Origin: JAAAPF01 sp046541805
GTDB taxonomy: Bacteria; Pseudomonadota; Alphaproteobacteria; Geminicoccales; Geminicoccaceae
Assembly: GCA_046541805.1 (NCBI GenBank)
Contig: JBKHCM010000024.1
Location: 1-32,652 of the forward strand
Direction of reading: 5' to 3'
DNA: 32,652 nucleotides
In this document: positions 9,044-17,938 of the stretch, piece by piece
Position numbering within the stretch: the first letter of the stretch is position 1
Layout of the letters: every line of letters begins with the position of its first letter
Program-made: the position numbers and the translations under genes
The notes under the pieces: generated by a model
The model's input: the letters and a program-made list of their open reading frames with translations, nothing else
Told to the model about the DNA's origin: nothing
Databases searched by the model: none

Positions 9044-10048
9044 TCAGTCGGCCGCGTCGCGACCGGCCTCGACCCAGCTGTCGAACTCGTCCTGGTTCGC
9101 CTCGATCCACTCCTCGGCGTGGCGATCGATGTCCTCGCGGTCGTCCTCGCCCTCTTCCATGCTCAAGTTCTGGTCGCTGATGGCGTCGAGCGGCACTTCC
9201 GCCGCCTCGAGGAACGCGGCCGCGGCGGGGTTCTCGTCCGCCCAGGCCTTGTTGGCCAGAACCATGATGTTGTCGACGGCGAAGCCGAGGTTCTTGCCTT
9301 CGGCCGTGGTATCCTCCTCGGCGGCCTCGCCTTCCGGCAGCGAGGTGTACGGCACCTCGAGCCACTCGACGTCCTCGCCCGGCTCGAGCACGCTCGACAC
9401 CCAAAGCGGCGTCCAGGTGTAGTAGAAGATCGGCTCGCCCCGCTCGTAGCGCCCGATCGTGTCGGAGATCAGCGCGAAGTAGCTGCCCTGATTGTGCTCG
9501 ACGGTGTCGCTGAGCCCGTATTCGGGGATCTGGTGCTCGATGACCTGCTCGCAACCCCAACCCGGGTTGCAGCCGGTCAGATCGGCGGCGCCGTCGCCGT
9601 CGGTGTCGAACAGCGCGGCGATCTCCGGGTCCTGGAACTGCTCCAGGCTGGTGATGTCGTACTCCTCCGCAGTCTCCTTGTCGATCAGGTAGCCCTGCAG
9701 CACGTCCTCGACGAGGACGCCCAGCCGCTCGAGCTGCTCGTCGCCGCCGGCGTTCTCGTAGAACGACTCGTGCAGGATGCGCCAGTGCACGGCGGTGAAG
9801 TGGGCGTCGCCGCCGGCGAGCGCCACGTGCAACGAGCCGTATTCGCCGAGCTCGAGCGGATCCTCGACCTCGTAGCCGAGCTCCTCGAGGCCCTCGAAGA
9901 GGATGATGTGCTGAAACAGCTCCTCGGCGGTGGTGGTGACGATCGGCTGGATGCTCTCGCCAGCGCCCGGCGAGTCCTGCGCGATGCTCGGCGTGGCGGC
10001 CAGTGTCAGCGCGGCGGTACCGACCAGAAGACGGGTGCGCACGTTCAA
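9044..10048 (-). CDS. proX: Glycine betaine/proline ABC transporter substrate-binding protein
   Basis: This is a periplasmic binding protein of 334 residues with a signal peptide ending near TPSIAQ. Family features include the early TAEELFQHIILFEGLEELGY helix, the HWRILHESFY segment, the GCNPGWGCE cysteine pair typical of ProX, and YYTWTPLWV with aromatic residues of the kind that form the quaternary-ammonium cage. The TTG at 10048 is chosen because GGGAGG lies six bases upstream. The protein is strikingly acidic, with runs such as EEGEDDREDIDRHAEEW near the end, as in salt-adapted periplasmic proteins. It is the last gene of the proVWX operon, after a 50-base gap from proW that allows separate translation. 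Confidence 0.95.
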   Translation of the reverse strand: MNVRTRLLVGTAALTLAATPSIAQDSPGAGESIQPIVTTTAEELFQHIILFEGLEELGYEVEDPLELGEYGSLHVALAGGDAHFTAVHWRILHESFYENAGGDEQLERLGVLVEDVLQGYLIDKETAEEYDITSLEQFQDPEIAALFDTDGDGAADLTGCNPGWGCEQVIEHQIPEYGLSDTVEHNQGSYFALISDTIGRYERGEPIFYYTWTPLWVSSVLEPGEDVEWLEVPYTSLPEGEAAEEDTTAEGKNLGFAVDNIMVLANKAWADENPAAAAFLEAAEVPLDAISDQNLSMEEGEDDREDIDRHAEEWIEANQDEFDSWVEAGRDAAD

Positions 10049-10098
10049 GGGCTTCCTCCCAAGAAGTGTTTGAGACAACCGATTAACGGTCGTTAGCC

Positions 10099-11076
10099 TC
10101 AAGCCGCGGGGCGCGACGAGGTTCCCGTCGCGGGCGCGGATTGGGGCTGAAGCCGCCGCCAGAGCTTGACGGCGGCACCGATGGGCCCGACCTCCGTCAG
10201 GGCGCGACGCCCGCTCTCGCGCTCTTCGGCACCCAAGGCCTGGGTCATCCGGTCGAGCACGATCGCGAGCAGCACGATGCCGACGCCACCGACCGTGGCG
10301 AGGCCCATGTCGAGGCGGCCGATGCCGCGCAAGACCATCTGTCCGAGGCCGCCGACCGAGATCATCGACGCGATGACCACCATCGACAGCGCCAACATCA
10401 GCGTCTGGTTGACGCCGGCCATGATGGTCTTCGTCGCCAACGGCAACTGCACCTTATAGAGGAGCTGGCGTTGGGAGGCGCCGAACGCCGTGGCGGCCTC
10501 GATGACGTCGGTGGGAACCTGGCGGATACCGAGATTGGTGAGGCGGATCAACGGCGGCAGCGCGAAGATGATGGTCACGACGACGCCGGGCACGTTGCCG
10601 ATACCGAACAGCATGACGATCGGCACGAGGTACACGAAGGCCGGGGTCGTCTGCATCGTGTCCAGGACCGGCCGCATGACCCCCTGCAGCCCGTCGCGCC
10701 GCGACATCGCGATCCCGGTCGGCAGGCCGATGGCGATGCAGAAGACGACGGCGGTGAGCACGAGCGCCAGGGTCGTCATCGCCTCCTCGTAGGCACCGAT
10801 GACGCCGATCACGAAGAACGCGATCGCCGTGCCCAGCGCGAGCCGCCGGCCGGCGATCTGCCAGCCGATCAGCGCCAGGATGGCGATCATGATGAGCGCC
10901 GGCGGCGCGATCAGCAGCGCCTCGAGAAAGCCCAGCACCTGGTCGATCGGCCAACGAATGGCCTGAAAGACCGGGCGGAAATTGTCGACCACCCAGTCCA
11001 GCCCGGTGTCGACCCAATCGTCGAACGGTACCTGCAACCGCTCAAACGGATCGATGATCATGTCCTGCAAGCTCAT
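10099..11076 (-). CDS. proW: Glycine betaine/proline ABC transporter permease
   Basis: This 325-residue inner-membrane permease has an extended N-terminal region before the first helix, as is usual for ProW/OpuAB. Six or seven membrane segments follow, including LLIAPPALIMIAILALIGW, LALGTAIAFFVIGVIGAY and ALVLTAVVFCIAIGLP. The EAATAFGASQRQLLYKVQLP segment is the EAA loop that contacts the ATPase. The ATG at 11076 overlaps the TGA of proV (ATGA), so the two are translationally coupled. It works with ProV and ProX to import the compatible solute glycine betaine during osmotic stress. Confidence 0.95.
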   Translation of the reverse strand: MSLQDMIIDPFERLQVPFDDWVDTGLDWVVDNFRPVFQAIRWPIDQVLGFLEALLIAPPALIMIAILALIGWQIAGRRLALGTAIAFFVIGVIGAYEEAMTTLALVLTAVVFCIAIGLPTGIAMSRRDGLQGVMRPVLDTMQTTPAFVYLVPIVMLFGIGNVPGVVVTIIFALPPLIRLTNLGIRQVPTDVIEAATAFGASQRQLLYKVQLPLATKTIMAGVNQTLMLALSMVVIASMISVGGLGQMVLRGIGRLDMGLATVGGVGIVLLAIVLDRMTQALGAEERESGRRALTEVGPIGAAVKLWRRLQPQSAPATGTSSRPAA

Positions 11077-12296
11077 GCGGCATGCTCCTGGTCGTCGATG
11101 CCGGCGAGGGCTTCGAGAAGCACGGCGCGCGACACGGTGCCGACATAGCGGCCGTCGCCGTCGACGACCGGCATCGGCGTCGGCGCGCGCGCGACATCGG
11201 CGAGCACGTCGCTGAGGGACTGGTCGGCGCGCAGCGGTTCGACGTCGGCGAGGCGGGCCTCGGCGAGCCCCTGGCCGTCGCGCCGCGCGCGGTTGAGCGA
11301 GTCGAGCGTGACCACACCGGCGTAATGTTGCCGGCGGTCCACCAGCACGGCGAACTCGCGCTCCTGCCGGCGCAGCCGCTCGATCGCCGAATCGACGCCG
11401 TGCCCGGCGCGCTCGATCAGCGTCACCTGCAAGCGGCGGGCGATGTCGCCCAGGGTGAGCACCTTCGAGACGTCGACGCCCGCGAAGAAGCTCTTGACGT
11501 ACTCGTCGGCGGGATTGGCGAGGATCTCGTCGGGCGTGCCGACCTGGACAACCCGTCCGCCCTCCATGATGGCGATGCGGTCGCCGATCCGCATGGCCTC
11601 GTCGAGGTCGTGGCTGATGAACACGACCGTGCGCTGATTTTCGGCCTGCAGCTTCAAGAGTTCGTCCTGCATCTCGCCGCGGATCAGCGGGTCGAGAGCC
11701 GAGAACGCCTCGTCCATCAGCATGATGCTGGGGTCGTTCGCGAGCGCGCGCGCGAGGCCGACCCGCTGCTGCATCCCGCCAGAGAGCTCGTCGGGAAAGC
11801 TTTGCGCGTTGGGCGCCAGACCGACCTGTTCGAGCGCGGTCATCGCGCGCTCGTGACGCTGCGGCTTGCCGACGCCGGCGAGCTCGAGCCCGAAGGCGAC
11901 GTTGTCGAGCACCCGCAGATGCGGCAACAGCGCGAAGGACTGAAACACCATCGACATGTCGCGGCGGCGCAGCTCGATCAGCTGCTGTTCCGACATCTGC
12001 GCGATGTCCTCACCGTCGATCAGCACCTCGCCCGCCGTCGGCTCGATCAGCCGGTTCAACAGCCGCACCAGCGTCGATTTCCCGGAGCCCGAAAGCCCCA
12101 TCACGACGAAGACCTCGCCTTCCTTGATCTCGAAGCTGGCGTGATCCACGCCGACGGTCTGCTGGGTGCGCTGAAAAATGACGTCCTTGCTCAGCCCATC
12201 CTTCAGGAGCTGCAGCGCTTCGTCTGGCCGCCCGCCGAAGATCTTGGTGAGGTCGCGGACCACCAGCTTGGCGGTCGCCTCCGACTCTTGGGGCAT
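11073..12296 (-). CDS. proV: Glycine betaine/proline ABC transporter ATPase with CBS domains
   Basis: This is an ATPase of 407 residues. Walker A is GLSGSGKST (67-75), the signature is LSGGMQQRVGLARAL, and the Walker B region reads IMLMDEAFSALDP, the DEAFSALD form typical of ProV/OpuAA in place of DEPF. A tandem CBS region fills the C-terminal ~130 residues (ending EALAGIDD); in OpuA such domains sense ionic strength. The long insertion between the N-terminus and the catalytic core (GGRPDEALQLLKDGLSKDV) is also characteristic. The ATG at 12296 is chosen; a TTG at 12332 in the same frame would add 12 unlike residues, and neither start has a strong ribosome site. Confidence 0.95.
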   Translation of the reverse strand: MPQESEATAKLVVRDLTKIFGGRPDEALQLLKDGLSKDVIFQRTQQTVGVDHASFEIKEGEVFVVMGLSGSGKSTLVRLLNRLIEPTAGEVLIDGEDIAQMSEQQLIELRRRDMSMVFQSFALLPHLRVLDNVAFGLELAGVGKPQRHERAMTALEQVGLAPNAQSFPDELSGGMQQRVGLARALANDPSIMLMDEAFSALDPLIRGEMQDELLKLQAENQRTVVFISHDLDEAMRIGDRIAIMEGGRVVQVGTPDEILANPADEYVKSFFAGVDVSKVLTLGDIARRLQVTLIERAGHGVDSAIERLRRQEREFAVLVDRRQHYAGVVTLDSLNRARRDGQGLAEARLADVEPLRADQSLSDVLADVARAPTPMPVVDGDGRYVGTVSRAVLLEALAGIDDQEHAA

Positions 12297-12829
12297 CGGT
12301 CCATCCGCGTCGTGAGCATTGCGTCGAGGCAACCATGTTCGGCGGCGGGGGTCAACGCCACCCGCCGGGGATCTTTCCGCCGCCGGCCTTCGACCGTCTA
12401 CGACGAACGCTAAGTTATATTCCGGGTGGTGCGCGAAGAATCAAGTCCGGTTCGCCCCGGGCGGTTCAACGGCGCAGCCGCGCAGGGCGGCCCGGCACCA
12501 GCGGCCGCTCGGCGGGGCCGGGTGCCGCCGCGATGTGCCGGCGACGAACGCCAGGGAGCGGATGGTCGGGTCGCTCGGCCGACCGTGCCCATCGACCGGG
12601 TCGGGGCGGCGATAGGCCGCTGTCCACCGACCGGTGCCGATCCGCAGGCGGTCGACCGCCGCGCCGGCGTCGCGGCGGACCGTGGCCCGAACGCGCCCGC
12701 CGCCGCGCGCGGCGCAGACCGCGAGGCACCGTTTCGGCCAGTGCCGCTTCCTTCGGCCGGTCGCCCTGCCCCCTCGTGCCGCGACCGGCCGCGCGGTCGC
12801 GGCATGCCCGCCGCACGCCGACGACGACA
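12297..12829. other. Gene-poor stretch between proV and sodB
   Basis: About 530 bases without a convincing gene. Open frames here on both strands are arginine/proline/alanine-rich low-complexity translations with no recognisable domain. The only AT-rich island is around 12411-12420. On the minus strand it gives a TATAAC hexamer (12414-12419) with a poor TTGATT-like element 19 bases upstream. This is a possible but weak promoter for proVWX, about 115 bases before its start. The remainder is G+C-rich with many CCGG runs and may be decayed coding sequence. Confidence 0.5.
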
Positions 12830-12857
12830 ACCGGGATCCGCACCCCCGGATCCCGGT
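12830..12857 (-). terminator. Perfect stem-loop downstream of sodB
   Basis: Perfect 11-bp inverted repeat ACCGGGATCCG (12830-12840) / CGGATCCCGGT (12847-12857) with a 6-base loop, starting 11 bases after the sodB stop on the minus strand. It is followed on that strand by TTGTCGTCG, not a clean T-run, so it may terminate weakly or mainly protect the 3' end of the mRNA. Confidence 0.6.
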
Positions 12858-12868
12858 CCTCGAGCGCG

Positions 12869-13456
12869 TCAGCCCAAGCGCTTTTCCACCTCCTCCCAGT
12901 TCACGAGGTGGTCGAGCCATGCCTGAACGTAGTCGGGACGCCGGTTGCGATAGTCGAGGTAATAGGCATGTTCCCAGACGTCGATGCCCATCAGCGCCTT
13001 CTTACCGTGCATCAGCGGGTTCTCGCCGTTGGGCGTCTTCATGATGTCGAGCTTGTCGCCGTCGACGACGAGCCAAGCCCAGCCGGAGCCGAACTGGCCG
13101 ACGGCCGCGGCCTTGAAGGCCTCCTTCATCTTGTCGAGCGAGCCGAAGTCGTGTTCGATGCGGCGCTTCAGCTCACCCTGCGGCGCGCCCGCATCCTTCT
13201 TCATGATCGGCCAGAACAGACTGTGGTTCCAATGCTGGCCGCCTTGGTTGACGAGGCCCTGATTGCCCGCCTTGAAGCCTTCGACGACGACCTCGTCGAG
13301 GCTCTTGTTCGCCATGTCCGTCCCGTCGACCAGGGTGTTGAGGGTCGTGACATAGGCGTTGTGGTGCTTGCCGTGGTGGAGCTCGAGCGTCTCGCGGCCC
13401 ATGTACGGCTCGAGCGCATCGTGCGCATAGGGCAGCGCCGGCAGTTCGAAAGCCAT
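12869..13456 (-). CDS. sodB: Superoxide dismutase [Fe]
   Basis: This 195-residue enzyme disproportionates superoxide in the cytosol; no signal peptide is present. Metal ligands lie in the ELHHGKHHNAYV segment, the GGQHWNHSLFW segment and DVWEHAYYLDY. The metal type can be judged from two positions. A Gln precedes H-W-N-H, as Gln69 does in E. coli FeSOD. The position that is Gln146 in MnSOD (NQDSP) is Gly here (NGENP). Both favour the iron type. The ATG at 13456 has GGGAGGG four bases upstream. It diverges from the phytoene-synthase-like gene over 59 bases. Handling superoxide is useful in a phototroph that makes photosensitising pigments. Confidence 0.95.
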   Translation of the reverse strand: MAFELPALPYAHDALEPYMGRETLELHHGKHHNAYVTTLNTLVDGTDMANKSLDEVVVEGFKAGNQGLVNQGGQHWNHSLFWPIMKKDAGAPQGELKRRIEHDFGSLDKMKEAFKAAAVGQFGSGWAWLVVDGDKLDIMKTPNGENPLMHGKKALMGIDVWEHAYYLDYRNRRPDYVQAWLDHLVNWEEVEKRLG

Positions 13457-13515
13457 GATCCCTCCCGGTGTGTAGGATGCGTGCGACGAGCGGACACATA
13501 CGCGCACACTTCTCG

Positions 13516-14379
13516 ATGTCAAACGAACGCCCGGATTCCACGTCCCGTTCCCGCGCCCCGGCCGACCCCCTCGGCGCCCTGCGCGCGAGCGACCGCGACC
13601 GTTTTCTGCAGGTGCTGATGGCGTCGAGCGGGGCCCGTCCGGCGCTGCTGGCGCTCTTTCTCTTCAATCTGGAGTTGGCGCGCGTCGCCGATCAGGTGCG
13701 CGAGCCCATGGCCGGGTTCATCCGCCTGCAATGGTGGCGCGATGCGCTCGTAGCGCTCGCCCAAGGGACGCCGCCACCCCATCCGATCCTCGACGCCATG
13801 GCCGAGACCGGGCTCGCCGCGCGGCTCGACGTCGCCGCGCTCGTGGCGCTCGTGGATGCGCGCGAGCTCGAGCTGGACGCGACGCCGCTCAAGCGCGTCG
13901 ACGACCTCGAAGCCCACGCCCGCGCCACCGCCGGCGGGTTGAACGCGCTCGCCGCCCGCCTGCTCGCCTTGGATGACGCCCGCATCGAGGCGGCGCGCAC
14001 GGCCGGCACCGCCTACGGCCTCGTGGGCATCGTCCGCGCGGTGCCGTTCGTCATCCGCCGCAGCCAGCCGCTGTTGCCGGAGGAACCGCTGGCGGCCCGG
14101 GGCCTGGCGCCACAAGGCCTCGCGAGCGAAAGCGCGGGGCTCGATGCGCTCCGGCCGGTGCTCGCCCAGATCACCGAGCGCGCCGGCGAGCGCTTGGCCG
14201 GTATCCGGGCCGATCAGGGCCGGGCCGCGGCCGCCGCGTTCGTGCCGGCGGTGCTGGCGCGCCAGGACCTCGCGCGCCTGCGGCGGCGCGATTTCGACGT
14301 CTTCGACGGCCGCCTCGCCGAACGGCCGCCCTGGACCGCCGCGCGCCTCCTCTTGGCGGCGACGCTCGGCCGCTATTGA
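13516..14379 (+). CDS. Squalene/phytoene synthase-like protein (NDUFAF6-type)
   Basis: This 287-residue protein has the trans-isoprenyl diphosphate synthase head-to-head fold, seen in FLFNLELARVADQVREPM, IRLQWWRDAL, and TAYGLVGIVRAVPF. It lacks true catalytic aspartate motifs. The first D-x-x-x-D region reads ADQVREP, and the second keeps only DARELELDATP. This pattern matches the alphaproteobacterial relatives of mitochondrial NDUFAF6, a complex I assembly factor, better than CrtB, which has an intact DELxD-type motif. I therefore do not call it phytoene synthase, although the photosynthesis genes 5 kb away make the question natural. The ATG at 13516 is chosen because it removes a short unrelated leader; no clear Shine-Dalgarno sequence is present. 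Confidence 0.85.
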   Translation: MSNERPDSTSRSRAPADPLGALRASDRDRFLQVLMASSGARPALLALFLFNLELARVADQVREPMAGFIRLQWWRDALVALAQGTPPPHPILDAMAETGLAARLDVAALVALVDARELELDATPLKRVDDLEAHARATAGGLNALAARLLALDDARIEAARTAGTAYGLVGIVRAVPFVIRRSQPLLPEEPLAARGLAPQGLASESAGLDALRPVLAQITERAGERLAGIRADQGRAAAAAFVPAVLARQDLARLRRRDFDVFDGRLAERPPWTAARLLLAATLGRY

Positions 14380-14473
14380 TCCGGGATCGTCGCCGCTGCC
14401 GCCTCGGCGCGCACATGCCCAAAGTTGCGGCGCGGGCGCGACCATCGCCTTGCCGCGCTCTCGACCGATGGCA

Positions 14474-14490
14474 AGGCACGGTCCTTGCAT
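14474..14490 (+). promoter_or_regulatory. Sigma-54 (RpoN) promoter
   Basis: AGGCACGGTCCTTGCAT matches the -24/-12 consensus TGGCACGrNNNTTGCW at every defined base but the first. The invariant GG (14475-14476) and GC (14487-14488) have the required 10-base spacing. Transcription would start near 14500, about 30 bases before the binding-protein start at 14532. A 7-bp inverted repeat CCTTGCC (14448-14454) / GGCAAGG (14470-14476) abuts the -24 element and could be a regulator site. An activator of the NtrC type would be needed. Confidence 0.7.
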
Positions 14491-14531
14491 GAGCGTTGCG
14501 ACGAAGAACGATTGCCGGGAGGGATTGCTTC

Positions 14532-15547
14532 ATGCGGACCGCTCGCGCCGCCGCCGTCGCCGCCGCCGTGCTGACGGCGGGGCCGGCCCTCGCCCAGGAC
14601 ACCACCGTCCGCTTCGCCCTGGACTGGAAGTTCGAAGCGCCGGCGGCACCCTATTTCATCGCCCTCGACGAGGGCTACTACGCCGAGGAGGGGCTCGCCG
14701 TCTCGATCGATTCCGGCTCGGGCTCGACCCAGACCATCCCGCGGATCGCCGCCGGCAACTACGACATGGGGTTCGGCGACATCAACTCGCTGATCAAGTT
14801 CAAGGACCAGAACCCCGAGGCCGCCGTCATCGCGGTCATGATGACCTACGAGACGCCGCCCTTCGCCATCGTCAGCCTCGCCGGCCACGATATCGACGCC
14901 GGTGATCCGGCGAGCCTCGAAGGCCGGACCCTGGGCGCGCCGGAGCCGGACGCCGCCTATGCCCAGTGGCCGATCTTCGTCGAGGTCAACGACCTCGACA
15001 CCGCCGCGATCAGCATCGAGAAGGTGGGCTTTGCGGTGCGCGAGCCGATGCTGGCGGCGGGCGACGTCGACGGCATCTTCGGCTACTCGTTCAGCTCGGT
15101 GCAGAATCTGAAGCTGAACGACGTGCCGGAGGAGGACATCGTCGTCACGCTGATGGCGGACCACGGCCTCGAACTCTACGGCAACGCCATCTTGGTGAAC
15201 ACCGACTTCGCCGACGCCAACCCCGAGGCGGTCAAGGGCTTCATTCGGGCCACGATCCAGGGCTGGCGCGATACCGTCGCCGACCCGGCGGCCGCCATCC
15301 CCTACGTGCTCGAGCGCAACGACGTCGCCCGCGAGGACGTCGAGCGCGACCGGCTCGAGATGGTGCTCGAGGACAACGTGCTGACCCCGGTGGTGCGGGA
15401 GACCGGCATCGGCGGCGTCGACATGGACCGCCTCGCCCGCTCGATCGACCAGGTGGGCATCGCCTACGACTACACCGCCAAGCCCACCGCCGAGGAGGTC
15501 TTCACCGACGCTTATCTGCCGCCGCAGGACGAACGGCGGATCGATTG

Positions 15548-15548
<1 letters not shown>
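14532..15548 (+). CDS. NMT1/THI5-type ABC transporter substrate-binding protein
   Basis: This periplasmic binding protein has 338 residues and a signal peptide ending at about GPALAQ. The mature start VRFALDWKFEAPAAPYF, then ALDEGYYAEEGLAVSI and NYDMGFGDINSLIKF are the NMT1/SsuA-like pattern shared by binders of nitrate, sulfonates and thiamine pyrimidine precursors. A sigma-54 promoter upstream suggests nitrogen control. The ligand could then be a nitrogenous compound such as a pyrimidine or formylaminopyrimidine, but that is inference. The ATG at 14532 has GGGAGGGA about seven bases upstream. The stop overlaps the ATPase start (TGATG). I saw no thiamine riboswitch in the leader. Confidence 0.9.
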
Positions 15549-16329
<781 letters not shown>

Positions 16330-16333
<4 letters not shown>

Positions 16334-17100
16334 GCCGCGGCGTGCCCTGGGAGGGGCTGTCGCCCTGGCTCGTGACGATCGGGTTGTTCGTCGGCTGGGA
16401 GGCGGCGTGCCACCTCTTCGCGATCCCCATCTACGTGCTGCCGCCGCCGACGCTCGTCTTCGCGGAAATGTGGGTGTTCCGCGAGGCGCTCGTGGAGAAC
16501 TCGCTGGTGACGCTCTGGACCACGCTCGCCGGCTTCGCCCTCGCCGTCGGCTTCGGCCTCGCCCTCGGCATCGCCATCGGCTGGAGCCGCACGCTCTACG
16601 CCGGGCTCTATCCCGTCATGGTCGGCTTCAACGCCATCCCCAAGGTGGCGGTCGTGCCGATCCTCGTCCTGTGGTTCGGCATCGGCGAGATACCGGCGAT
16701 CCTCACCGCCTTTTTGATTTCGTTCTTTCCGATCGTGGTGAACGTCGCCACCGGCCTCGCGACGCTCGAGCCCGAGATGGAGGACGTCCTGCGGGCGCTC
16801 GGCGCCAAGAAGCTCGACATCATGCTCAAGGTCGGCATCCCGCGCTCGCTCCCCTATTTCTTCGGCGCGTTGAAAGTGGCGATCACCCTCGCCTTCGTCG
16901 GCTCGGTCATCTCCGAGACCATCGCGGCGAACGCGGGGGCGGGCCATCTGCTGTTGTCGGCGCAAGCGAATTTCGAGGTGCCGCTGGTCTTCGGCGTCCT
17001 CATCGCCCTGGCCGTGATGGGCATCGGCATGTACGCGATCTTCGCCGTGCTGGAGCGGCGGATGGCCGGCTGGGCGTTCCGCTCGGGCACGAACGCCTGA
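16330..17100 (+). CDS. ABC transporter permease (TauC/SsuC-like)
   Basis: This 256-residue inner-membrane protein of the BPD_transp_1 fold has about six helices. Features include the LPPPTLVFAEMW entry, which is typical of SsuC/TauC ('LPSP..V'), and TTLAGFALAVGFGLALGIAIG. The EEDVLRALGAKK-like EAA loop here reads MEDVLRALGAKKLDIMLKV and is the ATPase contact. The ATG overlaps the ATPase stop. With the two upstream genes it completes a standard binding-protein-dependent importer. The substrate remains undefined. Confidence 0.94.
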
Positions 17101-17277
17101 CGCCCCCGTCGCCGAGTGCCGTCGAGACCCGCCCCAACTTGCGAGCGGCGGCCGCGGTCGCCACATAACCGATGCGATAAACCCCGCCGTGCGCGCTTTC
17201 GACGCGTTCATCGAAGTCTGGAACCAGCCGGGGGAATCTGTCATTCTCCGGTAGTAAGAGTCTTGGGAATATCAACC

Positions 17278-17538
17278 ATGCGTGCTCGGAGCACCCTCTT
17301 CGCCGTCGCGCTGGTGCTCGCCGCCGCACCCGCGCCCGGTGCGGTGGTGGCGGAGCCTTCCGCCGACGCACTGGGCCGCGACAGCGTGTTCGCCATGGCC
17401 GCCGCGGCGGAACCCCTGGAGGCGCCGGGAGACGTCGACGGCCTCGCCGAAGCCACGATGGCGGCGCCGTTGCCGGCCGGCATCGCGGCCGTGGGCGCGG
17501 CGCTTCTCGGATTAGGTCTGGTCCATCGCCGGCGCTGA
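17278..17538 (+). CDS. Small secreted protein with VPLPA-CTERM-like sorting tail
   Basis: The protein has 86 residues. The N-terminus MRARSTLFAVALVLAAAPAP is a signal peptide. A short acidic, alanine-rich middle follows. The C-terminus APLPAGIAAVGAALLGLGLV then RRR repeats the architecture of VPLPA-CTERM/PEP-CTERM proteins: a short Pro-rich motif, one transmembrane helix, then a basic tail. Such proteins are processed by an exosortase and typically end up at the cell surface or in the extracellular matrix. The V of the motif is A here. The ATG at 17278 is chosen because it gives a clean signal peptide. No exosortase gene is in the window. The very short mature part (~40 residues) is unusual. 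Whether it is expressed is uncertain. Confidence 0.65.
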   Translation: MRARSTLFAVALVLAAAPAPGAVVAEPSADALGRDSVFAMAAAAEPLEAPGDVDGLAEATMAAPLPAGIAAVGAALLGLGLVHRRR

Positions 17539-17938
17539 TCCCGGCCCGCAGCGGTGCGGCCGCACCCGGCTGGTCACCCGTGGTCGACGAGATCCGACGC
17601 CGGGGACTCCCCATCCAGCCGCCGAGCGCGGCCAAGAACGCCTTGCACTCCGCGGCAGGGATGGCGCGGCGCGCCGCGGCGGCGCCCCTTGACGACGCCG
17701 GCCAGTGGCTGCCGCCCGATCCGATCCGCCGCCCGCCGATCCGCCGCGCGGACGTGGTTGACCAGGCGTTGGCTCGATCGGCGTGCCGGGTCGACGGACA
17801 TGGCCGGCTCGCCTTCCCTCCACGCGCCGCCGGCGGAGAGGCGACCGCGCGGATCGGCGCGTCTTGCCTCGACGGCGGCCGGCGCGTACCGCTCCCACCA
17901 CCGCCGACCCCGGTCGTCGGCCCTTATCCGCGCGCGGC
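17539..17938. other. Non-coding stretch upstream of the decarboxylase gene
   Basis: Four hundred bases with no convincing gene. Frames open on both strands only as Arg/Pro-rich low-complexity translations. I see no terminator with a T-tract after the small secreted protein gene, and no clear Shine-Dalgarno sequence before the decarboxylase ATG. The upstream frame into the decarboxylase opens at 17783, so a longer N-terminus cannot be excluded. Confidence 0.5.

Noticed and set aside
12335..13618. A 427-codon plus-strand frame across the gap and sodB
   Set aside because: The part opposite sodB is a shadow, and the part in the gap is low-complexity Arg/Pro/Ala text. No ribosome site or domain is visible.
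14380..14531. Thiamine riboswitch before the NMT1-type importer, which would mark a thiamine-precursor transporter
   Set aside because: I do not see the conserved CTGAGA and matching motifs of the TPP aptamer; a sigma-54 promoter occupies the leader instead.
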